From CALCHA01 sp035548175 (GTDB taxonomy: Bacteria; Planctomycetota; Phycisphaerae; WQYP01): a stretch of DNA of 56,523 nucleotides. The notes below the pieces were generated by a model. The model saw only the letters and a program-made list of their open reading frames with translations, had not been told where the DNA came from and searched no databases. The stretch is taken from NCBI GenBank assembly GCA_035548175.1, contig DASZTO010000041.1:1-56523 (forward strand), in the 5' to 3' direction. The position numbers were made by a program, and so were the translations under genes. Below are positions 41,274-50,463 of this stretch, piece after piece. Each line of letters opens with the position of its first letter. The stretch's first letter is position 1.

Positions 41274-43919
41274 ATGAACAATCCGACGGCTCCCCGACGC
41301 ATCCTCCTCGCCGGCATCTCCGGTTTGCTCATCACCGGCACATCGGCGCTCGCTCAGCCTGCCCACTCCCTCACCGTGGGTGAGGAATTCGTCAACCCCC
41401 TCGGCTATTACAACCCCAACCCCGTCTTCTCCTGGAAACTCCCCCCCGGCGTCAAAAAGCAAACCGCCTATCGCCTCGACATCTCCGTCGATGGCCAGGC
41501 GCGCCCCACCGACTGGGTCCAGTCCGATCAATCCACCTATGTCCCCTGGGTCGGCGCGCCTCTCGCGTCGCGCGACCGCGTCACCTGGCGCGTCAACTTC
41601 CGCGATCAAGCCGGCAACGAAGGCGGCTGGAGCGAACCGGCCACCGTCGAGGAAGGTCTGCTCTCCGCCGCCGACTGGCATGCCAAATGGATTCGTCCCG
41701 CCGGCCCGCCCGATCCCCAGAAGGAGTCGGTCGCCAACCTCCGCCGTTCCTTCCCCATCAGCAAACCCATCGCCAGGGCCCGCCTCTACGTCACCGCTCG
41801 AGGTTTGTTCGAACTCCAGCTCAACGGACAGCCCGTCAGCTCCGACCATTTCGCCAACGGCTTCACCCCTTATCTCAAACGCATTGACACGCTTACGTAC
41901 GACGTCGCCTCGCTCCTCCGCCAGGGTGACAATTCCCTTTCCGCCCTCCTCGGCGATGGCTGGTACGCCGGACGTTTCCCCTTCGCCGCCAAAACCAAGG
42001 GCTTCTTCGGTAAAAATCCCGCCCTCCTCCTCCAACTCGAAATCACCTACGCCGACGGCACTCAGGACACCATCGTTTCCGACGAACAATGGCAAGGCGC
42101 CTTCGATGGCCCCATCGTCTCCTCCAGCATCTACGATGGCGAAGACTACGACGCCCGCCGCCAACCCTCCGACTGGAAGCCCGTCATCGCCGACGCCGAC
42201 CTCGGCCCCCAGGCCCTCATGCCCAAGCCCTTCGCCCCCGTCCGCCAGACCAACACGCTCTCCGTGCAGAACATCACCCAGCCGCAGTCTGGACATTTCA
42301 TCTTCGACCTCGGCCAGAACATGGTCGGCTGGGCGCGGATCAACGTGCCCGCCGAGAAGGACAAGACGATCACCATCCGCTTCGCCGAAATGCTCAAGGA
42401 CGATGGCACCCTGTATACCGACAACTACCGCACCGCCAAATCCACCGACACCTACACCGCCGCCCAAACCGGCGCCATCCAGTGGGAACCCCACTTCACC
42501 TTTCACGGCTTCCGCTACGTCGAGCTCTCAGGCCTCCCCCAAGGCGCGACGCCCCGCCAAGACTGGGTCACCGGCATCGTCCTCCACTCCGATCTGCCCA
42601 CCATCGGCTCCTTCGCCTCCTCCTCCGACATGCTCGATAAACTCCAGTCCAACATCATCTGGGGCTGGCGGGGCAACTCCTTCGATATCCCCACCGACTG
42701 CCCACAACGCGACGAACGTCTCGGCTGGACCGGCGACGCCGAGGTCTTCTGCCCCACCGCCATGTTCAACACCGACGCGCACGCCTTCTGGAAATCCTGG
42801 CTTGGCTCCATGCGCCTGGACCAGCTCTCCGATGGGGCCATCCCCGACACCGTCCCCAACGTCATCGCCAACAACAACCGCAGCCCCGGGTGGATGGATG
42901 CCGCCACCATCATCCCGTGGGACGTCTACGTCCGCACCGGCGATACCGAGATGCTCTCCCAGAACTACGAAATGATGCAAAAGCTCGTCGCCTGGTATCG
43001 CGCCCAATCCACCGACCACCTCCTGCCCGACATCAAAGGCTACGGCGACTGGCTTCAGCCCTACCAGCAGACGCCCCCCATCCCCGGCGATTCCCATAGC
43101 GACCGCATCGGCGATACGCCCCGGCCACTCCTCGGCGCCGCTTTCTACGCCCACAGCGCCCAGATACTTGCCGACACCGCCCGCATCCTCGGCAAAACCG
43201 ACGACGCCCATCGCTACGCCGCCGAAGCCGCCTCCGTCCGCGACGCCTTCGCCAAAGCCTATTTCGACGCCGACGGAACAGAAAAAATCACCCCCGAAAC
43301 CCAGACCGCCTACGTGCTCGCCATCGCCTTCCATCTCCTCCCCGACGACCTCGCCCCCAAGGCCGCCGACAACCTCGTTCGCATGGTCCACGACGCCGGC
43401 GACCACCTCCGCACCGGCTTCCTCGGCACGCCTTTCCTCTGCGCCGCCCTCGACCAGACCGGACACAGCGACCTTGCCGCCACCCTCCTTTTCCAGCAAA
43501 CCTACCCCTCCTGGTTCTATCCCATCAACCAGGGCGCCACCACCATGTGGGAACGCTGGAACAGCTACACCAAAGACAAGGGATTTGGCGACGCCTCCAT
43601 GAACTCCTTCAACCACTATGCTTACGGCGCCATCGGGCAGTGGATGTATCAACGCGTCGCAGGCCTCGCCCCCGATCCCGACCATCCCGGGTACAAACAC
43701 TTCTTCATCCGTCCGCTCTTCATCACTCAGCTCAATGCCGCTCACGCCGAACTCGATACGCCCTTCGGCAGGGCCTCCAGCGCCTGGACGCGTGACGCCG
43801 CCAAAATTTCCCTCGACGTCACCGTGCCCCCGAACACCACCGCCACCATCGACTTCACCGACGGCCGATCCCAGACCCTCGATCCCGGCGCCTCGCACTT
43901 CGACCTCCCCGCCCCGTAA
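41274..43919 (+). CDS. Secreted alpha-L-rhamnosidase (GH78)
   Basis: 881 residues with a signal peptide (about 1-28, ending ALAQ). The order is a fibronectin-like N-terminal domain, Bac_rhamnosid_N carbohydrate-binding domain (about 140-300, LYVTARGLFELQLNGQPV), the concanavalin-like second beta domain (about 320-420), the six-hairpin (alpha/alpha)6 catalytic barrel (about 440-790) and a C-terminal beta domain. DCPQRDERLGWTGDAEVF contains the expected general acid pair (D480, E481); WERWNSY and SMNSFNHYAYGAIGQWM are conserved catalytic-barrel motifs. It releases L-rhamnose from plant or microbial glycans. It is the only obvious sugar-degrading gene here. Confidence 0.93.
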   Translation: MNNPTAPRRILLAGISGLLITGTSALAQPAHSLTVGEEFVNPLGYYNPNPVFSWKLPPGVKKQTAYRLDISVDGQARPTDWVQSDQSTYVPWVGAPLASRDRVTWRVNFRDQAGNEGGWSEPATVEEGLLSAADWHAKWIRPAGPPDPQKESVANLRRSFPISKPIARARLYVTARGLFELQLNGQPVSSDHFANGFTPYLKRIDTLTYDVASLLRQGDNSLSALLGDGWYAGRFPFAAKTKGFFGKNPALLLQLEITYADGTQDTIVSDEQWQGAFDGPIVSSSIYDGEDYDARRQPSDWKPVIADADLGPQALMPKPFAPVRQTNTLSVQNITQPQSGHFIFDLGQNMVGWARINVPAEKDKTITIRFAEMLKDDGTLYTDNYRTAKSTDTYTAAQTGAIQWEPHFTFHGFRYVELSGLPQGATPRQDWVTGIVLHSDLPTIGSFASSSDMLDKLQSNIIWGWRGNSFDIPTDCPQRDERLGWTGDAEVFCPTAMFNTDAHAFWKSWLGSMRLDQLSDGAIPDTVPNVIANNNRSPGWMDAATIIPWDVYVRTGDTEMLSQNYEMMQKLVAWYRAQSTDHLLPDIKGYGDWLQPYQQTPPIPGDSHSDRIGDTPRPLLGAAFYAHSAQILADTARILGKTDDAHRYAAEAASVRDAFAKAYFDADGTEKITPETQTAYVLAIAFHLLPDDLAPKAADNLVRMVHDAGDHLRTGFLGTPFLCAALDQTGHSDLAATLLFQQTYPSWFYPINQGATTMWERWNSYTKDKGFGDASMNSFNHYAYGAIGQWMYQRVAGLAPDPDHPGYKHFFIRPLFITQLNAAHAELDTPFGRASSAWTRDAAKISLDVTVPPNTTATIDFTDGRSQTLDPGASHFDLPAP

Positions 43920-44188
43920 GGCCCGCGCGCCCGCCGCTTCCTTTCCTTTCGCAGCGCCGCCCCGCCTTCCCGCCTCCTACGCCTCTGCCGGTAAAACCCC
44001 TACGCCTCATTCCGAATCCCTCTCACCCCACGAATCGGTCAATACCGATTCCCCGCGCGCACCGTCGCTGTAATCTGCAAACCGTCATGGCACAGACTCC
44101 TTTCCGCTGTGCCGCCCGGCCCCGCGCAGACTGTCGACACCTCGGGGCCCTGCCCGTGAGTGCGTCGTGTCGGCAGGCGGAGGCTTTT

Positions 44189-44425
44189 ATGTCCAGTGCC
44201 ACCCTCGTTGAAAATGTCCAAATCACCGCCGAACCCGACGGCACCGTCGATGTCCTCATCCCCTCCAACCATCTCTGGGACTGCGTCGAATGCTTCGGCC
44301 AGAATCGCGTGGCCGCCACCTACCGCTTTTCCCCCCCGAACTTCGTCGCCCACGTCGCCAGCGCCTCCCCCCAACGCGTCCAGGAAACCCTCCGCGACTG
44401 GAAATCACGCAATCCCGACGAATGA
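44189..44425 (+). CDS. Small hypothetical protein
   Basis: 78 residues (MSSATLVENVQITAEPDG...). No signal peptide or membrane segment. It contains a Cys-rich short segment (LWDCVECFG) and ends in DWKSRNPDE. GGAGG lies six bases before the ATG, and codon use agrees with the neighbouring genes, supporting it as real. I do not recognise a family. Confidence 0.55.
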   Translation: MSSATLVENVQITAEPDGTVDVLIPSNHLWDCVECFGQNRVAATYRFSPPNFVAHVASASPQRVQETLRDWKSRNPDE

Positions 44426-44484
44426 CCATGTCACCCCAAAGCCGCCACGAACTGTTCCCATATACCCCTATGCAAAGGTAATCC

Positions 44485-44667
44485 ATGCGACGCTTACTCT
44501 CGTTCGATGAAATCGGCCCCCGAACCAAACAGCTTGCCGACGAAATCCGCACGCTCGAAGAAGAGCAGGTCGCCCTCGACGCCCTGCGAACGGCTGCCGT
44601 ACCCCCTCCCGCCAAAAACCCCGCGCGCCACCACAAGGCCCGGAAACGCCCACGCAAAGCGCGTTAA
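44485..44667 (+). CDS. Small basic hypothetical protein
   Basis: 60 residues starting MRRLLSFDEIG. A short helical middle with EEEQVALDAL precedes a Lys/Arg/Pro tail (HHKARKRPRKAR). It sits between the 78-residue ORF and the CoA synthetase gene, 32 bp before the latter. AAAGG lies before the ATG. No family recognised; it could be a small nucleic-acid-binding protein or a chance ORF. Confidence 0.45.
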   Translation: MRRLLSFDEIGPRTKQLADEIRTLEEEQVALDALRTAAVPPPAKNPARHHKARKRPRKAR

Positions 44668-44699
44668 CCCGCGCCCCGCTCCGCCGACAGGAGACTGCC

Positions 44700-46922
44700 G
44701 TGACCACCAGCGTGCTCGACACACCAGCACCCCACATCTCCATCGCCCCCTCCCCCTTGCCCCTGGACGCTCTCTTTTCCCCGCGCGCCGTCGCCGTCAT
44801 CGGCGCAACCGATCGCCCCGGCAGCGTCGGCAAAACCCTCCTCTCCAATCTCCTTCAGGGCTCCTTCCGCGGCCACGTCTTCCCCGTCAATCCCAAACGC
44901 GCGCACATCATGGGCCTCCCCGCGTACCCCAGCATCGCTGACGTCCCCGCCTCCGTGGACCTTGCCGTCATCGCAACTCCCGCGGCCACCGTCCCCGAGC
45001 TCATCGCCCAGTGCGCCAAAGCCCGCGCTCGCGCCGCCGTCATCCTCACCGCCGGTTTCGCCGAATGCGGGGCCTCCGGAAAATCCCTCCAGGACCGCAT
45101 CAGCGCCATCGCCAGGGATGCCAACTTGCGCGTCCTCGGGCCCAATTGCCTGGGCATCATGAATCCCCACGCCGGCCTCAATGCGACCTTCGCCGCCGGC
45201 GCAGCCCTCCCAGGCCGCCTCGCATTCCTCAGCCAGAGCGGCGCCCTCTGCACCGCCGTCCTCGACTGGAGCCTCCGCGAACGCCTCGGCTTTTCCGCCA
45301 TCGTCTCCACCGGCGCCATGATCGATGTCGGCTGGGGGGAATTGATCCGGCACCTCGGCGACGATCCCCACACCCACGCCATTCTCCTCTACATGGAATC
45401 CATCGGCGATGCCGCCTCCTTCATGTCCGCCGCGCGCGCCGTCGCACCCAAGAAGCCCATCGTCGTCCTCAAGGCCGGTCGCTCCCATGAAGCCTCCAGA
45501 GCCGCCGCCTCCCACACCGGCGCCATGACCGGCAGCGACGACGTGCTCGATGCCCTCTTCCGCCGCGCAGGCGTCCTGCGCGCCCATTCCATTGGCCACC
45601 TGTTCTCCATCGCCGAACTCCTCGCCCGGCAGCCTCGCGCCCACGGGGCTCGACTTGCCATCGTCACCAATGCCGGCGGGCCCGGAATCCTCGCCACCGA
45701 CGCCCTCATCGCCGCCGGTGGAACCCTCGCTCCCCTCGCTCCCGAATCCATCCAGCGCCTCAACGATCTCCTCCCGCCCTGGTGGAGTCACGCCAATCCC
45801 ATCGACGTCCTCGGTGATGCCGATCCCCACCGTTTCGCGCAGGCCGTCCGCATCGCCGCCCAAAATCCCGAAACCGACGGCGTGCTGGCCATCCTCACCC
45901 CGCAGGCGGTCACCAACGCCGCCGCCACCGCCGCCGAGATCGCCGCCTCCCTGGATGCCGCTCGTCCCCCTGTCCTCGCCTCCTGGATGGGCGGCGACCA
46001 TGTTCAGGCCGGCATCGACGCGCTCACCCGCCAGGGCATTCCCTGCTTCCCCTTCCCGGAAGATGCCGCCGCCGCCTTCTGCTCCATGGCCGAGCACGCG
46101 GCCAACCTCCGCGCTCTGCACGAAACAGCCGCCCCCGTCCCCCCCGAACGCGCCGCCAACAAGGCCCGTGTCGCCGATCTGCTCAACGCCGCTCGCGCGC
46201 GGAACTGCCTGCTGCTCGATGCCGCCCAATCCCTCGACGTCGTCGCCGCCTATGGAATCCCCATCGCCCCCAGCCCGGTCGCCCGCACCTCACGCGAAGC
46301 CGTCGAACATGCCGATGCCCTCCATTATCCCGTCGTCCTCAAACTCTGTTCCGGCATCGTTACCCACAAGGCCGACATCGGCGGCGTGGCCCTCCACCTG
46401 CCCGACGCCGCCGCCGTCCGCCGCGCCTTTGAGGACATGCGCCAACGCGTCATCGCCGCCGCCGGCCAAGCCGCCTTCGCCGGCGCCATCGTCCAGCCCA
46501 TGCTCCAACGCAACGACGCCTGTGAAGTCATCCTCGGCAGCGCGCCCGACCCACAGGCCGGCCCCGTGCTCCTCTTCGGCGCCGGCGGCGCCCTTGCCGA
46601 AATCCTCAACGACAAATCCCTCGGACTCCCCCCCCTCGATTCCACCCTCGCCCTCCGGATGATCGAACGCACCCGCATCGCCCGCACCTTCGCCGGCGTC
46701 CGCGGTCGCAAGCCCCTCGACCTCCCCGCCCTCCAGGCCGCCCTCGTCCATTTCAGCCACCTCGTCCTCGATCACCCCTGCATCCGCGAAATCGAAATCA
46801 ACCCCCTGGTCGTCTCCCCCGATGGCCTCATCGCCATCGACGCCCGCCTCACCCTCTATCCCCCACAGCTCCGCGACGACCAGCTCCCCCACCCCATCGT
46901 CCACCCCGTGCCACGCGCTTGA
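44700..46922 (+). CDS. ADP-forming acetate/acyl-CoA synthetase, fused alpha and beta
   Basis: 740 residues. It joins the alpha part (CoA-binding AVAVIGATDRPGSVGK, about residues 30-45; succinyl-CoA-ligase-like domains with FLSQSGAL and SHTGAMTGSDD, H272 as the phosphohistidine) to the beta ATP-grasp domain (about 520-735; KADIGGVAL, EINPLVV). The enzyme makes ATP from acetyl-CoA with ADP and phosphate, or the reverse. It begins with GTG and has CAGGAG upstream. No GNAT domain is fused, unlike the protein-acetylating Pat relatives. Confidence 0.9.
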   Translation: MTTSVLDTPAPHISIAPSPLPLDALFSPRAVAVIGATDRPGSVGKTLLSNLLQGSFRGHVFPVNPKRAHIMGLPAYPSIADVPASVDLAVIATPAATVPELIAQCAKARARAAVILTAGFAECGASGKSLQDRISAIARDANLRVLGPNCLGIMNPHAGLNATFAAGAALPGRLAFLSQSGALCTAVLDWSLRERLGFSAIVSTGAMIDVGWGELIRHLGDDPHTHAILLYMESIGDAASFMSAARAVAPKKPIVVLKAGRSHEASRAAASHTGAMTGSDDVLDALFRRAGVLRAHSIGHLFSIAELLARQPRAHGARLAIVTNAGGPGILATDALIAAGGTLAPLAPESIQRLNDLLPPWWSHANPIDVLGDADPHRFAQAVRIAAQNPETDGVLAILTPQAVTNAAATAAEIAASLDAARPPVLASWMGGDHVQAGIDALTRQGIPCFPFPEDAAAAFCSMAEHAANLRALHETAAPVPPERAANKARVADLLNAARARNCLLLDAAQSLDVVAAYGIPIAPSPVARTSREAVEHADALHYPVVLKLCSGIVTHKADIGGVALHLPDAAAVRRAFEDMRQRVIAAAGQAAFAGAIVQPMLQRNDACEVILGSAPDPQAGPVLLFGAGGALAEILNDKSLGLPPLDSTLALRMIERTRIARTFAGVRGRKPLDLPALQAALVHFSHLVLDHPCIREIEINPLVVSPDGLIAIDARLTLYPPQLRDDQLPHPIVHPVPRA

Positions 46923-46977
46923 TCCCCTCCCCTCCCCCGCTAACATGACACAAATTCCATTCCGCAAGCGTGAGACC

Positions 46978-48489
46978 ATGGCACGGCAGAAGAGCGGCGC
47001 GCCAGCGCCTCGAAGTGTCCCCGGCGGCGCCCGCCGCACGTCTCCCATCGACAGCCGGGTCCTCTACTCCCAGCTCGTTGACCATCTGGAAGAACACGCC
47101 GTCTTCGTCGTCGACCGCCACAGGCGCGTCGCGCACTGGAGCCTCGCCGCTCAACGCGTTTACGGTTACCGCCGCGAGCAAATCCTCGGAAAACCCGTCG
47201 CCACCCTGGTCCCCCCCGAGCTCTGGCCCGACGAACAAAAAGCTCTCAAGGCCATCTTCGCCGGCAAAACCATCCCCCCTTTCGAAACCCGCCGCATCCG
47301 CAGCGACGGCCGCATCATCGAGGTCTGGATCACCATGTCGCCCGTCCGCGCCCCCGGCGGACGCGTCGTCGGCGTCTTCAAAATTGTCCACGATGTCACC
47401 GAACGCAAGCACACCACCGACGCCCTCTTCGAAAGCGAACGCAAGCTCCGCGCCCTCCTCGACGCCGCCGTCGACGCCGTCATCACCATCGACGAACGCG
47501 GGCTTATCGAATCCGCCAACCCCGCCACCGAAAAACTCTTCGGCTATCCCCAATCCGAGCTGCTCGGGAAAAACGTCAGCATGCTCATGCCCCAGCCTTA
47601 TCGCCGCGAGCACGATGCTTACCTCCGCAATTACGCCCGCACCGGACACGCCAAAATCATCGGCATCGGCCGCGAAGTCACCGGCCAACGCAAGGACGGC
47701 TCCCTCTTCCCCCTCAATCTCTCGGTCAGCGAAGTCTACCTCCACAACCGCCGCATCTTCGCCGGCATCCTCCACGACCTCACCGAACGACGCCGCCTCG
47801 AAAAGCAAATCCTCGAAGCCGCCGCCAACGAACAGCGACGCATCGGACAGGACCTCCACGACGGACTCTGCCAGGATCTCGTCGGCCTCGCCTTCTCCGC
47901 CGACTTCCTCGCCAAACAGCTCGCCCTCAAATCCCTGGCCGACGCCAAAACCGCCGCCGATATCTCCGAGTCACTCCGCCACGCCGCCGCTCAGGCCCGC
48001 GCCCTCTCGCACGGACTCAATCCCGTCGACGTGAAAGCCGGCGGCCTCTCCGGCGCGCTCCACAACCTCGCCCGCAAGGTCTCGCAATCCTTCGCCGTCC
48101 ATTGCTCCTTCCACGGCGACCGCCTCGAAGACCTCTCCGAAGACTCCGCCGCCACTCACCTCTACCGCATCGCCCAGGAAGCCATCGGCAACGCCATCAA
48201 ACACGGAAAAGCCCGCCGCGTCCGCATCTCCCTTTCCCACCACGGATCCGCCATCGCCCTGGCCATCGACGACGACGGACTCGGTTTGAACAAAAATATC
48301 ACCGACCAGCTCCGCCGTGGTTTCTATTCCCCCGACCCCTCCTCCTCCCGGCCCGCCTCGGGAATCGGTCTCCAGACCATGAATTACCGCGCTCGTGTCA
48401 TCGGTGGAACTTTCACCATCGAGGCTCGAAAACCCCGCGGAACGCGCGTCACCGTCAGCCTCCGCCCCGACCTCCAATCCCCCCGCTGA
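46978..48489 (+). CDS. Sensor histidine kinase with two PAS domains, FixL-like, NarL-type kinase core
   Basis: 503 residues, no membrane segments. PAS 1 spans about 30-140; PAS 2 about 155-275. PAS 2 strongly resembles the heme-PAS of FixL: NVSMLMPQPYRREHDAYL, then IIGIGREVTGQRKDGS. H212 matches the heme-ligating His200 of B. japonicum FixL and R232 matches Arg220, 20 residues later. The kinase core is HisKA_3 with phospho-acceptor H294 in QDLHDGLCQDL and HATPase_c with N box EAIGNAIKH and G boxes DDGLGL and GIGLQTM. The start is uncertain; ATG 46945 is possible. A response regulator lies 1.2 kb downstream. Confidence 0.9.
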   Translation: MARQKSGAPAPRSVPGGARRTSPIDSRVLYSQLVDHLEEHAVFVVDRHRRVAHWSLAAQRVYGYRREQILGKPVATLVPPELWPDEQKALKAIFAGKTIPPFETRRIRSDGRIIEVWITMSPVRAPGGRVVGVFKIVHDVTERKHTTDALFESERKLRALLDAAVDAVITIDERGLIESANPATEKLFGYPQSELLGKNVSMLMPQPYRREHDAYLRNYARTGHAKIIGIGREVTGQRKDGSLFPLNLSVSEVYLHNRRIFAGILHDLTERRRLEKQILEAAANEQRRIGQDLHDGLCQDLVGLAFSADFLAKQLALKSLADAKTAADISESLRHAAAQARALSHGLNPVDVKAGGLSGALHNLARKVSQSFAVHCSFHGDRLEDLSEDSAATHLYRIAQEAIGNAIKHGKARRVRISLSHHGSAIALAIDDDGLGLNKNITDQLRRGFYSPDPSSSRPASGIGLQTMNYRARVIGGTFTIEARKPRGTRVTVSLRPDLQSPR

Positions 48490-48602
48490 CTGCCCGCCCC
48501 CTGCCCCTAGGGAAAATCCCCACACCACAAAGCGATCCTCCCCCGATAGAACCAGACCCCGCCCCCGCTCGATAATCCCAACATCACGCAAAGGGGTCTG
48601 CC

Positions 48603-48821
48603 ATGATCCGTAAACCTGCTCCCGTCGCCGAATCCTGCCCGAAAGCCGCGAAGCCTGCGCCCACCGCCAACCCAGCGCCCGCGCACGACGCCGCGTCCAC
48701 GCCGCCCGTCTCCGGTGAACATGCCGCTCCGCCCGCCCGGGACATCCCGCCCGTTCCCGCCCCGCCCACGACGTTCGGCGCAGGCACCGTGCTCGATCCC
48801 CGCTGGGGACGCATCCTCTAA
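48603..48821 (+). CDS. Small Pro/Ala-rich hypothetical protein
   Basis: 72 residues, mostly Pro, Ala and His, ending FGAGTVLDPRWGRIL. It lies between the two kinase genes. A purine-rich AAAGGGG is seen 8-9 bases before the ATG. Low complexity makes a chance ORF possible. Confidence 0.4.
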   Translation: MIRKPAPVAESCPKAAKPAPTANPAPAHDAASTPPVSGEHAAPPARDIPPVPAPPTTFGAGTVLDPRWGRIL

Positions 48822-48943
48822 CCACCACCCCCTTCCCGCGACTCTAGGAGTTTCTCCTACGCCCTTATGGGCGATCCACTGCTGGCGTCCGCCCTCTTCC
48901 CTTCGTATCGTCTGTTTAAACCGAGGCGGAGATCTCCTCCTTC

Positions 48944-49672
48944 ATGGCAAAGCTCAAATCCATCAGCCGCACTCCCCCCGCGCGCCAACGTGCACGGCGC
49001 CTTCCCCGCGTCGCCCAACGCAAACTCCTTGAACGCCAACTTCTCGAATTCTCAGAACACGCTCAACGACGCATCGCACGCGAGCTCCATGACGGCCCCT
49101 GCCAGGAAATCGCCGGCATCGCCTTCCACCTCCGCGCGCTCCAGCAGCAAGCCCGCGACTCACGCTCCATACACCCAGACGACCTCTCCCCCATCCTCGA
49201 ACTCCTCCAAAAAGCCGTCCGCCACGCACGCACCCTCTGCCACAGCCTCTATCCCGTCGATCCCAATCCCAACGGCCTGCGCGTCGCGCTCGATCAGCTC
49301 GCCGCCGCCACCGCCGAACTCCCCGGCCTCGCCTGCTCCTTCCACTGCCCCCGCCCCCTCGACGTCCACGACCGGGAAATCGCCACCCAGCTTTACCGTA
49401 TCGCTCAAGAGGCCCTCCGCGACGCCCTCGCTCACGCCCACGCCACCGACATCCGCATCGCTCTCACCGCCACCCCCCGCGCCCTCCGCCTCACCATCAC
49501 CGACAACCGAAACCACGCCCACGCCAACGGCCACGCACTTCCAGACATGACCCCTCAGCTCATGCACCATCGCGCCGCTGTCATCGGCGCACGCCTCCAT
49601 GTCGCCCCCGGCAAGCACGGCGGCCTTGCGGTCACCTGCGAGCTGCCTGCCCCGCTGCCTCCCCTTTCCTGA
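48944..49672 (+). CDS. HisKA_3 histidine kinase-like protein with degenerate ATPase site
   Basis: 242 residues without any sensor domain. The dimerisation/phospho-acceptor helix is intact (H49 in ARELHDGPCQEIAG). The ATP-binding half (about 140-235) keeps the fold (LYRIAQEAL) but the N-box Asn is Asp (D160, EALRDALAHA), the D/G1 box is TDNRNHAHANG instead of DDGxG, and the GxGL motif before the last helix is PQLMHHR. This suggests lost or weak ATP binding. It may serve as a phospho-relay partner, a dimer modulator or a phosphatase for the neighbouring kinase and the regulator 10 bp downstream. Confidence 0.8.
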   Translation: MAKLKSISRTPPARQRARRLPRVAQRKLLERQLLEFSEHAQRRIARELHDGPCQEIAGIAFHLRALQQQARDSRSIHPDDLSPILELLQKAVRHARTLCHSLYPVDPNPNGLRVALDQLAAATAELPGLACSFHCPRPLDVHDREIATQLYRIAQEALRDALAHAHATDIRIALTATPRALRLTITDNRNHAHANGHALPDMTPQLMHHRAAVIGARLHVAPGKHGGLAVTCELPAPLPPLS

Positions 49673-49682
49673 AAGGCCCTCC

Positions 49683-50390
49683 ATGTCTGCCAAACCCAAA
49701 GCCCAGCCCCCGCTCCGCCCCTCGACCGCCCGCTCGCTCAAACGCCGCATCTTCGTCGTCGACGACCACCCCATCGTCCGCGCCGGGCTCGTCCAACTCA
49801 TCAACAACGAAGCCGATCTCGAAGTCTGCGGCCAGGGCGAAGACGCACAGAACGCCCTCCGCGCCATCCGCGACGCCAGTCCCGATCTCGCCCTCCTCGA
49901 TGTCTCCCTCAAAGACAGCGACGGCCTTGAACTCGCCAAAGACCTCAAGGGCCACCTCCCTCATCTCCCCATCCTCATGCTCTCCATGCACGATGAAGCG
50001 CTCTACACCGAACGCGCCCTGCGCGCCGGCGCCCGGGGCTTCCTCATGAAGGAAGAAGCCCCCCAGACTCTGATCGCCGCCATCCGAAAAGTCCTCGCCG
50101 GCGGCGTCTATGTCAGCGAAAAAATGAACGCCAACCTCCTCCAGGGCATGGCCCGCGGAAAACGCGCAGGCGCCCAGCTCCCCATGGACCGCCTCACCGA
50201 CCGCGAACTCGAAATCTTCCGCCTCATCGGCGATGGCAAAACCGTCAAGGAAATCGCCGACGCCCTCTTCCTCAGCGTCAAAACCGTCGAATCCCACCGC
50301 GAACATATCAAAGACAAACTCAATATCCGCACCAGCGCCGAACTCCTCCGCTTCGCCACCCAGAACGCCCTCCCCGGCGGCCGCGACTGA
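49683..50390 (+). CDS. NarL/FixJ-type response regulator
   Basis: 235 residues. After a 20-residue Pro-rich extension comes the receiver domain (IFVVDDHP; phospho-acceptor D73 in LALLDVSLKD; T/S and K positions in MLSMHD and GFLMKEEA). The C-terminal LuxR-type HTH (about 168-230) has LTDRELEIFRLIGDGKTVKEIADALFLSVKTVESHREHIKDKL. It follows the degenerate kinase gene by 10 bp and is likely the output of the nearby FixL-like kinase. Target genes are not identifiable. Confidence 0.94.
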   Translation: MSAKPKAQPPLRPSTARSLKRRIFVVDDHPIVRAGLVQLINNEADLEVCGQGEDAQNALRAIRDASPDLALLDVSLKDSDGLELAKDLKGHLPHLPILMLSMHDEALYTERALRAGARGFLMKEEAPQTLIAAIRKVLAGGVYVSEKMNANLLQGMARGKRAGAQLPMDRLTDRELEIFRLIGDGKTVKEIADALFLSVKTVESHREHIKDKLNIRTSAELLRFATQNALPGGRD

Positions 50391-50463
50391 TCCCCCGCCT
50401 CCCGATTGAACCGCCAAAACCAATTTTTCCAATTTTTCCCGTCCCTCGCCGTACAATCCCCCC

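Noticed and set aside
40839..42506. 555-codon minus-strand frame rich in Gly, Asp and Val
   Set aside because: Antisense shadow of the XRE gene and the alpha-L-rhamnosidase.
44664..46229. 521-codon minus-strand frame rich in Gly
   Set aside because: Antisense shadow of the ADP-forming CoA synthetase.
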